64,000 bases of DNA from Rutidosis leptorrhynchoides (Eukaryota; Streptophyta; Magnoliopsida; Asterales; Asteraceae), in NCBI RefSeq assembly GCF_046630445.1, contig NC_092339.1, positions 58,062,001 to 58,126,000 on the forward strand, read 5' to 3'. The position numbers were made by a program, and so were the translations under genes. Position 1 is the stretch's first letter. Each line of letters begins with the position of its first letter. Shown in pieces: positions 49,460-59,872 of this stretch. The notes under the pieces were generated by a model. It did no database searches. It was not told the origin of the DNA and was given only the letters and a program-made list of their open reading frames with translations.

Positions 49460-51373
49460 TGATGTCAAAGCAGAGGGGTATAAAATACTATTAATTTTTA
49501 CAAGGAAATACTATTAAATACGATACAATTTTACACAAGATATTTATTTATTTATAGAATGGATATACTTAAACCTTGCTACAACACTTATAGGCAGTGT
49601 ACCTAATCGTACAGTAGTGTAGTTTTTAGTAAGTCCGGTTCGTTCCACAGGGAAATCTTTAAACAAAGCTCAACGCTATATTAGTTTACTTTTATAAAAA
49701 TACAAATATATATATAAGTAATATTATTATTATAAAGGGGGGTTTTTACCGTTTAATGACCGGTTTGTCGATTTTAAGACTTTAGTCGCAGTTAAAACCT
49801 AATGTAAAATATAAAATAAATACAAGACTTTAAATTAAAGCGTAAAGTAAATAACGATAATGAAATTGCGAATAATAAAAAAGTACGATAATTAGAAGTG
49901 CAATTAAATATAAAATAAAGGAAATTAAATATGAAATAAAAGAATTATGCTTATTTAAACTTCCGTAATCATGGTGTTTGACGTGTTGATTTTAGTTTTA
50001 TGCCCATGGGTTAATTGTCCTTTGTCCTGGATTATTTAATATGTCCGTCTGGTTTTTGTCCATAACAGTCCATCAGTCATAAATATAAATTGCAAGTGTC
50101 CTTGTCAAATTATTATTATACCCGAAGATAAATATTCCAACTAATTGGGGATTCGAATTGTAACAAGGTTTTAATACTTTGTTTAATGAATACACCAGGT
50201 TATCAACTGCGTGTAAACCAAGGTTTTACTACTTTGTTAACAATTACACCAATTACCCTTGAATGTAATTTCACCCCTGTTTTAATTATTCTAGTGGCTA
50301 TTAATCCATTCCCGTGTCCGGTTAAATGAACGATTATTCGTACATATAAATACCCCGCCCATCGTGTCCGATCGAGTGTATATGGTAATTTATAGGGACG
50401 CCCAATTGTAAATCTTTATATTAACATTAACAAACTTTCATTTAGTTAAACAAATATAAAGCCCATTAATAGCCCATAGTCTAATTTCCACAAGTGTCGT
50501 TCTTTTGTCCAAACCCCAATTATGGTACAAAGCCCAATTACCCAATTTTAGTAATTAGCCCAACATCATGATTACTTCGTTTTAAATAAGCATAATAATA
50601 ACTTAGCTACGAGACATTAATATAAAAAGGTTGAACATAACTTACAATGATTAAAAATAGCGTAGCGTTACACGGACAGAATTTCGACTTACACCCTTAC
50701 AACATTCGCTAACATACCCTTATTATTAGAATTAAAATTAAAATTAAAATATAAATTATATATATATATATAAGTTTTACGTATGATAAGAGAAGAAAAA
50801 GATGATAATTTTGATCAGAATTCGGTTGGCTTTATAGCCAGAGTTGATTTTTGGGGCTCCGCGACTCGCGGCAAAATCCCCTTCAAACTCCGCGAGTCGC
50901 GAAGATAGTATTTACAGCTCACACCCTTGGAGTTTCTCTGCCGACGGTTTTTTATATATAAATATAATATATATATATAATTAATATAATTAATTATATA
51001 TTATATTATATTTATATACATAGTTAACTTGTAATTTTTAGTCCGTTGCGTCGAGCGTTAAGAGTTGACTCTGGTCCCGGTTCCGGATTTTCGAACGTCC
51101 TCGCGTACAATTTTATATTTTGTACTTTGCGTTTTGAATCTTGTACTCTTGTAATTTCGAGACGTTTCTTATCAATAATTGGAACCTTTTTGATTGTCTT
51201 TTGTACTTTTGAGCTTTTTGGTCGTTTGCGTCTTCAATTCGTCGAATCTGTCTTTTGTCTTCACCTTTTATTATTTAAACGAATATCACTTGTAAATAGA
51301 ACAATTGCAACTAAAAGCTTGTCTTTATTGAGGAATAATGCTATGAAATATATGTTCGTTTTTAGCATTATCA
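49460..51373 (-). repeat. Athila-like 5' LTR
   Basis: 1,914 bp, about 55 bp longer than the 3' LTR and otherwise nearly identical. It has the same TATA box (50,828-50,839) and palindrome pair (50,859-50,871 and 50,888-50,904). Confidence 0.95.
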
Positions 51374-52025
51374 ACACCCTAATTGACGCGAATTCTAAAG
51401 GTAGATCTACGGGCACTAACTCCCCCCATACTGAAAAATGGTATGCTTTAGTACTTCGAGTTATTAATACAGATGGATTTCTATTTTGGGGATATTCTAT
51501 ATGCATTTTGTTAATGTCGGTTACCAGGTGTTCAAGATATGAATGATTTTTATACATATTGTATGTTATTGAAAGATGAAATCTTGTGGTCTATTATTAC
51601 GATTTGATATATATATGTTAAACCTATAACTCACCAACATTTTTGTTGACGTTTAAAGCATGTTTATTCTCAGGTGATTATTAAGAGCTTCCGCTGTTGC
51701 ATACTAATATAAGGACAAGATTTGAAGTCCATGATTGTATGATATTGTGTAAAAACTGCATACAAGAAACTTATTTCGATGTAATATATTTTTATTGTAA
51801 ACCATTATGTAATGGTCGTGTGTAAACGGTATATTTTAGATTATCATTATTTGATAATCTACGTAATGTTTTTTTTAAAAACCTTTATCGATAAAATAAA
51901 GGTTATGGTTGTTTTAAAAATGTATGCAGTCTTTGAAAAACGTCTCATATAGAGGTCAAAACCTCGCGACGAAATCAATTAATATGAAACGTTTATAATC
52001 AATATGAACGGGACATTTCACACCT

Positions 52026-53827
52026 AAGGGAGCGTGCCGTGCACTAGCCCTGTGCACAGTTTTCTGCTTTTTAATTAAAAGATAAATGAAGGGTATTGTG
52101 GTCTTTTCACATAAGGACGAGTTGGGGCTGTAAAGGCCAGTTGTGTGGTGGTTGAAAACACATTCAACACTACACCAACCTTATCTTCAACCCCAAATCA
52201 AATTCTAGAGAGAGAAGAGTGTTCTTGAGAGAGAAAGCTTGAATCAAAGAGGAAGAAGCTTGATCCGGGTTAAAGCTCAAGTATTAAAGTTGTTCATCTA
52301 GTCTTTTGCAACATTTTGGTTGTGGTGGTATGTTCTAACCTTGATTTCCCTATTTTAATTTGTTAAGGGTTAGGGTTTGGGTTAGTGAAGAACATAAAAC
52401 CCATATTTGGTGATTTTAGGTGTTCTTGGGTAAGATCGAGTCATGAGGACTCAAGAATTGCTAACCTAGGGTTTTGAAATGATAAATGGGTTTATGAGTC
52501 ATAATTGGTTAGTTAATTACTAGCACACCTAGTTAATAAAATGAATGGGTATTATGTGGGCTAGTGGATGACCCGAAATGGGTGTGTTGACCTTAAATGG
52601 TCGGTTTTGATGTAAATGGGGCATTTAATGCATTTAAGTCATTAAATGCACATGAGTAAGTTGTTGGTGATTAGTCGAACTAGTGTGTGTGTTGATTGAG
52701 TACTTATTGTATTAGGTACTCGGCTTTGAAGCATTCGGAAGTATAAAATCATCACCAAATCGTTAAGGTGAGTGGAATAATTATATATGTATGTATATGA
52801 TTTATTTACTTGTGGGGTATGGGTTAAAGTTCGATGTTGACGATACCATATCCTAGAGTATATTGTTGTGTGGATGAGGGTTAAAGTTCGGTGTTGACGA
52901 TACCTCAAGTATGGATTTAAAGTTCGATGTTGACGAAGCCATACCACTATTGTAGTGACATTGGATGAGGGTTTAAGTTCGATGTTGACGATACCTCATA
53001 TGTGGGTTTAAGTTCGATGTTGACGATACCACATTAACTAGGACGGATGGGAAAATAAGTTCGATGTTGACGATACCATTCGTTGGGCTAGCCTTGGGAT
53101 TCGAATACTAATGGATGTTGTGAACATCAATGCTTATGTATTGTGTTGTAACATATTGTATTGTTTGCGTTATGTGATATTGTTATACTAGCTTATATTA
53201 TCGAGGATTTAGCGTTATACATTATAAAGGTATGCTAATTATGTTGCTAGTATGTATGCGGATTTGTTGTAAGTGTTTGCAAGTAAGTAAGTTATATATG
53301 TATATGTATAATTATTGCATTCACTAAGCTTTGTTCACCCTCTCGTTGTTTACCTTTTTATAGGCACGGGCGTTGACAAGGGTAAGGGCGTACGATTGGA
53401 TTAGAGATCCCGCTTGTTTGATAGGGGAAGCTTTTGAATGTGTTAGCTTTTGAAGTTTGACCGAGAGTTGGGTAGTTTAACCCCCAAACATCATGCTCTA
53501 GTGTCGTTTGGAATTTAAACTAATTCGGTTGAAACTTATACTTTTGTATGAAACTCGTATTACGGCATATGTGGGCCCGGTTTCATAAAACTTATTTTAT
53601 TATTGAATCGTGTGAGTTTTAACTATTATATCATGTTGTGAAAAACATTTCGTCTAAATATGTCGGGAAGTGGGAGATCTTTATTTGAAAATTGACAAAA
53701 CCAGACAGAACTGAATTGGGCTTGTGCGCGCCGCGCACCCTAGGGTGGTGCGCGTGGCGCACTCTTCTGACATAAAAAAAAAAATTTATTTCGCGTATTC
53801 TGTTGGTTATTGGTTTGGGTTGTTAAA
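52026..53827 (+). repeat. Chromovirus 3' LTR, right fragment
   Basis: It continues the LTR after the target duplication CACCT and aligns with the 5' LTR from about 22,509 on. It holds the AGTTCGATGTTGACGATACC repeats and, near its end, the hairpins GTGCGCGCCGCGCAC (53,724-53,738) and GTGCGCGTGGCGCAC (53,748-53,762). Confidence 0.88.
52828..53080. repeat. AGTTCGATGTTGACGATACC repeats in the chromovirus LTR
   Basis: Six copies of AGTTCGATGTTGACGATACC (some with one or two changes) occur at irregular spacing of about 30-60 bp, each next to a GATGAGGG/TATGGG-type stretch. Confidence 0.88.
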
Positions 53828-53900
53828 AAATTAGTAGGTAAGTTAGTTATTGAAAATGATGAGATATTGAGTACAAGTTAATATAAGGTTGAGTAGTAAA

Positions 53901-54119
53901 AAGCTTCGGTTAGTTGTGGACATTTATCCTTGAAAAAATAGGTGCAGGTTCAAATTCTGAAGGGTGAGTTTTATCCAAGGTTATGCCTCTGGTATCTTTC
54001 GCTCTGTGCGGGCCAAGCAGTTAACCTAATGGATTTCGGGTACGCTTTACGCGATGGATGCGAGGAGTTGGGTGGCAAATGAGAGTATCCGATGCCAAAA
54101 ATGTCGTTCTAAAAAAAAA
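53901..54119 (+). mobile_element. tRNA-derived SINE
   Basis: A B-box-like GGTTCAAATTC lies at 53,947-53,957, with a plausible but weak A box (GGTTAGTTGTGG) about 30 bp before it. The 3' part (GGATTTCGGGTACGCTTTAC, GATGGATGCGAGGAGTTGG, TATCCGATGCCAAAAATGTC) is a SINE tail that I recognise as widespread in daisy-family genomes. It ends in an A-run of nine. Exact 5' end and target duplication are not resolved. Confidence 0.7.
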
Positions 54120-54505
54120 TGTGATGATAGAAATACAAGAAGTTAACATCACCCATGTTATTTTTATGTGTTGCAAAATATAACTAGTCAATGCATAAAA
54201 ACAGGACATAATACTCGTATCAATTTTCATAAACGAGCATATTAATAGTCTACTAATTTAATTCGGGTTGTCTCAAATTAATTGTCACTTTTATAAATAA
54301 ATACTAAATAAATAAAACAATAATTACTAGTGATAAAAAAAAAGTAAGGAGTAATGAGTAAAAGTGTAAATTAAAAAAAAAAATCATGCAAAAATGATTT
54401 TTCTTAATTATGCATTTTTGTCACTAAACTATTATTACAAGTGATTAAGTAATGGAGTATAAATATAACACTCGTCTCACCTTGATTTTAGAAATATTTA
54501 TTCAC
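54120..54505. other. AT-rich intergenic DNA
   Basis: No gene. It contains a short inverted repeat around ATGCAAAAATGATTTTTC and ATTATGCATTTTTG (about 54,385-54,421). Confidence 0.5.
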
Positions 54506-54508
54506 TAA

Positions 54509-55125
54509 GACCATTCTTATCCGTGTTCATGCACTTTTTGTCAAAAAGTGCAAACTGACTGTGATTAGGCACTGACATTTTTTAACTGTTGTGTCAGTTT
54601 TTTGTGTTAAATATTGGATATGGTGATGTGGTAAAATTTGATTGAAAATTGATTGACGAGAAAATTAAGTAATAATAAAATATATATTAATTAAATCTGA
54701 AAATTATGTGATTTGTCCCTGCAAAACTCACCGATAAATGTAAACCCGTCACCTAAGACCACATCTAATCAGGCGTCACTTTGCACCGTCAGTCCTAGGT
54801 GGACTTAATTGACGAACAACTGGCCCATTTAACGCAGCGTTAATTAAAGTTGAAATGGGGCGTTAGTTGAAGATCCGACGAAAAAAAGGTCCGTCAAGCC
54901 TTGTCTTGGCCAACACAATTTTCCATTATTTTATATTTTATTATTAATTTATTATTCCCACCCCATTTTCAATCAGATTTTACCACATCACCACACTTAA
55001 TATTTGACACAAAAATCTGACACACCGGTTAAAAAAGATCAGTTCCTAGTCACAGTCAGTTTCATTTTTTTTTACACTTTTTGGCCAAACTGCCTGTGAT
55101 ATCATAGGCGGGGTTAGAAATGGTC
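54509..55125. mobile_element. Tourist-like (PIF/Harbinger) MITE
   Basis: 617 bp with long imperfect terminal inverted repeats of about 140 bp: GACCATTCTTATCC at the left and, on the other strand, GACCATTTCTAACC at the right, both continuing with AAACTGACTGTGA and GTGATGTGGTAAAAT. TAA flanks both ends (54,506-54,508 and 55,126-55,128). There is no coding capacity. It ends about 310 bp upstream of the OEP16-2 start codon. Confidence 0.85.
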
Positions 55126-55306
55126 TAACATGACTGGCGGAAGTTCTTCATTCTAACTGATGCCCCGTTATGAGCCGTTAGTTTTCGTTAGTTTTGTAGG
55201 GTTAGAATAAAATCAGTCTAATAGTCACGGAGTATATTCTAATTTTTTTAAAACATATGCCACGCGTCGGTAATGAAATGAGTTGGCATCAAATAAACTA
55301 GAAAAG

Positions 55307-55338
55307 TCACACGTGTGACATGCAAACGTACACGTGTA
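55307..55338. promoter_or_regulatory. G-box/ABRE and RY-type motifs upstream of OEP16-2
   Basis: TCACACGTGTGA (55,307-55,318), CATGCA (55,319-55,324) and TACACGTGTA (55,329-55,338) lie about 95-125 bp upstream of the ATG. ACACGTG-type sequences are bound by bZIP factors of the abscisic-acid pathway, and CATGCA is the core of the RY element bound by seed B3 factors. Together they fit the seed-biased expression known for this isoform in Arabidopsis. Confidence 0.7.
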
Positions 55339-55433
55339 TCTTTTAATCATCAACTTCAACCGTTTTCTCTATTTTTTTCACAAAATACACCAAAAACACA
55401 CACACGCACAGTGTTGAAATTTGAAGAAACAAA

Positions 55434-57946
55434 ATGGGACATAATTTAGAAACTCGATCGTTTATGGATGAGGTGAGAAGCTTGGACAACGCAGCGGGAG
55501 GTCTATTCGATATTGGTCATCCTCTTCTTAATCGCATCGCCGGAAGCTTTGTTACCGCCGCCGGCGTACGTCCCTCTCTGTTTATATTTATTTAATATTA
55601 TATTAATTAATTTTCTTCTATATTTGTGTTTTCTTTTGTGGCCAAACATGAATATGATATACCGATCGAGTTTGAATGAATATTACACATGAACACTAGT
55701 TTCAATTATACCACCCATTCTCTCAAATTTGGTATTAAGCCTGACAATGTAAACTAAAACTTAAAAAAAATCCAATGAGTTTTTCTTACTAGTGAGTCTT
55801 ATACAAAATATGAAAGAACGGGTATCAAATCTTAAGTTCAATAAATAGAAAATAAATAGAAAATAAATAGAGAACATGTCTAATGGGTCTTGTGAATGGG
55901 TTAAATGGGTCTAGTATAACAAAATTTGTCCATCAATGTTCTATGAAAGCATTAATGGTTATATCAATTGTTATGTATATTAATATTTCCTTCTCTATAT
56001 AAAAAATATTAATAATAAATAAAACAATATAATAAATGGTTATATCAATTGTTATGTATATTAATATTTCCTTCCCTATATAAAAAATATTAATAATAAA
56101 TAAAACAATATAATAAATGTAAAAAATCAAATGTAAAAGTATATGACCTGTTCGGGGACCTATTTGACCCATTACCCGTTTCGACCTGTTGTCCAGACCC
56201 CCAACCTGACCAGTGACCAGTTTGGTACCGTTTAAAATTTTCTACCCGTTTGACCTATAACCCATTTCAACCCAAATCGTTTTGACCCGTTACCCAAAAC
56301 GACCCAACTACCCGTTTGACCTATAACCCATTTCAACCCAAATCGTTTTGACCCGTTACCCAAAACGACCCAACCTGACCTGGCAGCCAGGTATAGTTTC
56401 AATACGCGTGCGTTTGATGTATTGTCGATAAGGGAGTATTTTTTACTCTGATGTACTTGAACTGCCTCACCGGGTCAACGTTTGTGATATTTAGGCTTTG
56501 ACCCGTATCCGATAGTTAGGAAGATATAGACCCTAACCATTAGGCTTATATGAACATGAAAGGCACTTAATATGTGAGTTGCAATTGAAAATGAACATGA
56601 AACCTACTTCAAACTTGGAAAATTTTGATTTTGAAATGCAATGGTCCTCCCAATTTAAATTAGCTAGGGATTTTTCTAAACCAAAAAGACTAACGAAACT
56701 TGATTACGACATAACAAAGTGCAAGGTAAGATCTTGATGAACCTTGTTTGATATACTTGAGTGGTGTAACTCGGACCTGTTATCGGGGATAATAAGCTTG
56801 AGTGCGAAATTTAGGGGGAAAATGTTGATACCAATTATTTAATCTCCGATAATCGTGACAATCGTGCAAACCCTATCGGTATCCGGACTCGGGTATCTAG
56901 ACTCGCGAGGATTCGCGAAGGTGTAAAACAATGGGAGGATTAATTTACTTGGAGAATGAGTAATTAATATCTAATACGATGAATTCCGATTGAGGCAATC
57001 GAAATTTGATTGGAAATCGTAAACTTGGATCTGAGAGCGAATTTCGATTGCCTCAATCGGAATTTATCGTATTAGATATTAAGTTCATAGTGACGAAAGA
57101 TTGTGAAATGAATAGCACAAGGAGTCTATTTATAGACGGGAAAGTGTGGCCGCACATACCCCTCATGTGCATAACGAACTTCTCTAAAATAAAGGAGCTT
57201 ATGTGGCACACACCCTATGTGTGCACAATGCCAAATTTTTTGGGGTTTACGGCACAGGTTATTGGATAGTGTGCTCAACGACCATGATAAAGGGCTTACG
57301 TAAAATAATGCCCGATATTTGTCAAGTGTTCCTATTTGGTTAATCATGCAGCAACCCGGATGACGGGACGTAGGTTGCCGGATTTAACCTAGTTATGACC
57401 TGAGTTATGTAGACCCATATTGACTCTGTGTTCCGCTTACAACCCTATTTCGTGTCCTAGCTGGTGCACGGAACCCGGATAAAACTCTAACTCTTGAATA
57501 TTTAGAATACGATCCGAAAGTCGTCTTATTACCACACTAGAACATACAATGTGGAATTTGTAGAGTAATAAATCCCTTTAAAGCTTACTAGACAATTACA
57601 TTCACTGAAAAAAAATAAGTCTTACAACCTTAGGAAATTGGGCCAACACCTCAAACCACCAACCTGCAGAAACTTAAACTAGCAACATGTTACACCTTTA
57701 GAAAATGTTGACCGATTGATTTGAGTGGCACACGAAAACAAAGAAAATGTTGACGAAAGTCGAGTGGAACCGCAAAAAGCAGTGATTATGAACATCTTTG
57801 ATTTGGTGGAAGTTGCCGAAAAATATATATGCGTGTGTGTTTTACTTATTGTGTATTTTGTTTGTTTTATGGCAGATTGGGGCAGTTCAGGCAGTTTCAC
57901 GGGAGGCATATTTTACTGCTCTTGAAAGTGAGTTTCTCTATAATTC

Positions 57947-57991
<45 letters not shown>

Positions 57992-59587
57992 GGAAATATA
58001 TCATCATATCTTTGTTTCTTATAATTATAAGAAACTTTTAAATTGGATTGATGATGTCATTGTTTGTTTACTTAATGATATGGTGAATTATAATCTTGTG
58101 TTATGTTAAAATTTTGCAAATTGATAATTGGATGATGTGTAATATTTATACTTATAATTATTAGTTACTCACTCCGTTCCATTTTTATGGTCTACATTAT
58201 TATTTTTGTTCGTCCTAATTATATTACTTGTCAAAAATAATTAACATTGAACTTGTCAATTTACCTCATTAGCACTCTCAGTCAAAAATTATGTCAGAAT
58301 TGTATAAAAAATAAGAATGAAATTGACATTCAATCTAATTTCAAATCCAACAAAATTTTTTAGGGACAACAAAAGTGGGACGGAGGGAGTTGGGTTTTTA
58401 TGGGGGCATAAACCTTAATGTCAATGTAAATGAGGTACTGATTTAGGTTGAGACTCTAAATAGTTTTCTCGTTTTAGGCTTAACATGAGGCTTAACGTTA
58501 CCGACGAGTCTATAGTTGCTCAATCAAACAATTTTTATAGGTGAAGACTTCACAAGTGTTTTTTGGGGACGGTTTAAACTCTTCACATCCATTTGTAAAA
58601 GAAAATGTAATAATTTTTTTTTTATATGGTCGTCTTGTTTTATGATCGGATCATTTTTACGTGTGCGTTCTGTTGTAGATAGGTTTTTTGATTTACTAGG
58701 TTGGATAATAAATAACGATATATGATGATGCACATCGATGATGAGTATCGTGTGTCTAATGATGAATTTATATATGATGTATACAATCAGATGCAAGTGG
58801 AGACAAGACCAGTATCACTAGTCCCAAAAAGCACAATCTTTTGCGAGGTCTTAGGGGTATATTTACTTTCATATCTTCTGACATTTTGAATTTCCGTTAA
58901 TGTGTCATACACGGACGGCTAATACTTGTGATATTGTTGATTTGTAGGCGAAACGAACAGCAACTCCCTTGAAGGCTTGGTATGATCATTATTATTAGTA
59001 GCTTAATCGTGCAACTAATCATGTCTATTTTTGGTTTGGTAAATCGGCAGTATTACAATCGTTTTCGTTGCTTGACTGATTGCCTTGACTTTGATGTTTT
59101 TAGGTAAAGGTCACAGGGAAAGAATCTATACAATGGGGTAATTAGATGATGTTCCAATATTCTTAAGTTGGTAGATAACACGTTACAATGTTATTGAATT
59201 GCATCGTTTATGTTAATGTTGTAACAGGATTGGCTGCTGGGATGTATTCTGGTCTTACATATGGCTTGAAAGAAGCTAGGGGAGTTCATGATTGGGTAAT
59301 TTCTCAAAATCAGTTACCCTTGTTTCTGTTCTCTTCTTATTTCAGACGTGGTAAAATGGGCGGGTCACGCAATCTAAGTTGACATTGTTTATTAATACCT
59401 TATGTGTTAATATGATAGTTAATTGTTTGGATACTGGATTCAGAGAAACAGTGCGATAGCAGGGGCGGTAACGGGTGCAGCGCTGGCGTTAACATCTGAT
59501 GATTCATCACAAGAACAAATTGTGCAGTTTGCCATAACCGGTGCAGCCGTCTCCACAGCTGCAAATATGCTTACTGGGATATTCTAG
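55434..59587 (+). CDS. OEP16-2: Outer plastid envelope pore protein 16-2-type (Tim17/Tim22/PRAT family)
   Basis: Seven exons with GT-AG borders: 55434-55565, 57876-57927, 58791-58847, 58948-58979, 59104-59137, 59228-59295, 59444-59587. They join in frame to give 172 residues; Arabidopsis OEP16-2 has 178. Matching stretches are FMDEVRSL, LFDIGHPLLNRIAGSFV, IGAVQAVSREAYFTALE, GLAAGMYSGLTYGLKEARGVHDW, RNSAIAGAVTGAAL and ITGAAVSTAANML. Family members are small proteins of four membrane helices; the glycine-rich G-A-x-x-G-x-x-G type helices are visible in the C-terminal half. OEP16 proteins form amino-acid-selective pores in the outer plastid envelope. The hydrophilic insert encoded by exons 3 and 4 (after EAYFTALE) distinguishes the seed isoform. 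No break was seen. Intron 1 is enlarged to 2.3 kb by repeats. Confidence 0.93.
55954..56115. repeat. 81-bp tandem duplication in OEP16-2 intron 1
   Basis: The unit beginning AATGGTTATATCAATTGTTA at 55,954 recurs at 56,035 with a single visible change. Confidence 0.9.
56244..56372. repeat. Tandem duplication of a CCCGTTTGACC-rich unit in OEP16-2 intron 1
   Basis: A unit of about 63 bp (CCCGTTTGACCTATAACCCA and following) is present twice in direct order, within a longer stretch of GACCCGTT/ACCC motifs that begins near 56,150. Confidence 0.85.
56776..57540 (+). mobile_element. LTR-retroelement remnant in OEP16-2 intron 1 (tentative, Copia-like)
   Basis: A purine-rich tract (TTAGGGGGAAAA) stands directly before TGTTGATACC at 56,825, as at the junction of a polypurine tract and a 3' LTR. 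A TATA-like CTATTTATAGAC lies near 57,124-57,135. No gag or pol sequence is visible and the right end could not be fixed. It is a fossil fragment if the reading is right. Confidence 0.35.
56963..57083. repeat. Inverted repeat with arms of about 40 bp
   Basis: AATATCTAATACGATGAATT and the bases that follow (left arm, to about 57,008) return as reverse complement ending ATCGTATTAGATATT near 57,080, with one or two mismatches and a loop of about 30 nt. It lies inside intron 1 of OEP16-2 on the sense strand and could form a stable RNA hairpin. Confidence 0.85.
57950..57991. repeat. (GT)n microsatellite in OEP16-2 intron 2
   Basis: About 20 GT units shortly after the splice donor of exon 2. Confidence 0.97.
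58168..58389. mobile_element. Stowaway-like MITE in OEP16-2 intron 2
   Basis: 222 bp with ends CTCACTCCGTTCCATTTTTA and, on the other strand, CTCCCTCCGTCCCACTTTTG, the typical Tc1/Mariner Stowaway terminus. The left flank has TA; the right flank has TT, so the target duplication is not perfect. Confidence 0.8.
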
Positions 59588-59857
59588 AATCTAGCCTACT
59601 GTTTGTCTTTCCATGTTTTACTACCACTAGATTTGGATTGTGTTTAATCTTAGTTGTGTAGTTGCTACTCAATGTTGTTATTATTCTATGATCTAATCTA
59701 TCTATGATTAACGTTATGTGGTTTAATCAGTTTTACTAGTTTTACTACTCAATGGTGTTTGGATTTAATTATGCTACTTGAAATCGTGATAGATAATCGG
59801 TTTCTGGTTGTTCGGGAAAATTCAGTTTGTTTAGTTATTCATGATGTAAATTTATCA
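59588..59857 (+). other. OEP16-2 3' UTR and downstream DNA
   Basis: T-rich sequence after the stop that probably contains the 3' UTR. No further ORF is seen before the LINE insertion. Confidence 0.6.
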
Positions 59858-59872
59858 AAAACGACATCCTTT

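Larger units (their letters stand above)
34714..51373 (-). mobile_element. Athila-like Ty3/Gypsy element, looks whole, very young
   Basis: A 16.66-kb element on the - strand, inserted in element A with target duplication ACACC (34,709-34,713 and 51,374-51,378). On the - strand the LTRs begin TGATAATGCTAAAAACGAAC and end TTTGACATCA. The primer-binding site is of tRNA-Asp type, gag-pol is one long frame, and two further ORFs follow it, including an Athila ORF-1/env-like one. The tRNA-Asp primer site, the extra 3' ORF and the size point to Athila/Tat. Aligning the LTRs by eye shows about three substitutions in some 1.86 kb plus length differences totalling about 55 bp, so the insertion is very recent. 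No break in gag-pol was seen. Confidence 0.9.
27713..52020 (+). mobile_element. LTR-like element A (3.4 kb of its own) with two nested insertions
   Basis: It starts TGTAGTGACCCG and ends CGGGACATTTCA, flanked on both sides by CACCT (27,708-27,712 and 52,021-52,025). Without the insertions at 30,473-34,664 and 34,714-51,373 and their duplicated pentamers, it measures about 3,446 bp. It belongs to the same non-coding family as the elements at 7712, 14,750 and 30,473: the GATTCACGAAC block is near its start, GTTCGTGAAT about 2.4 kb later, and the GCATGTTTATTCTCAGGT block and GAGGTCAAAACCTC hairpin near its end. No gag or pol of its own is seen. Confidence 0.85.
22387..53827 (+). mobile_element. 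Broken Tekay-like chromovirus (Ty3/Gypsy), with a 24-kb nest in its 3' LTR
   Basis: Family: chromovirus of the Tekay/Del type, judged from the integrase and chromodomain-like end of pol. Parts: 5' LTR (22,387-23,360), primer site for initiator Met-tRNA (23,363-23,374), gag-pol region (about 23.4-27.6 kb), and 3' LTR starting at 27,593, split by the element at 27,713-52,020 and ending at 53,827. Flanking pentamers AAAGT and AAATT agree at four of five bases. The LTRs start TGTAAGACCC. They differ at scattered positions and one is about half the length of the other, so it is clearly older than the Athila-like element inside it. The coding region is broken, with a few interruptions; it is a fossil. 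Confidence 0.85.

Noticed and set aside
54509-55125. Mutator-like element, because of the long terminal inverted repeats
   Set aside because: The flanks show a 3-bp TAA rather than a 9-bp duplication, which fits Tourist/PIF-Harbinger better.
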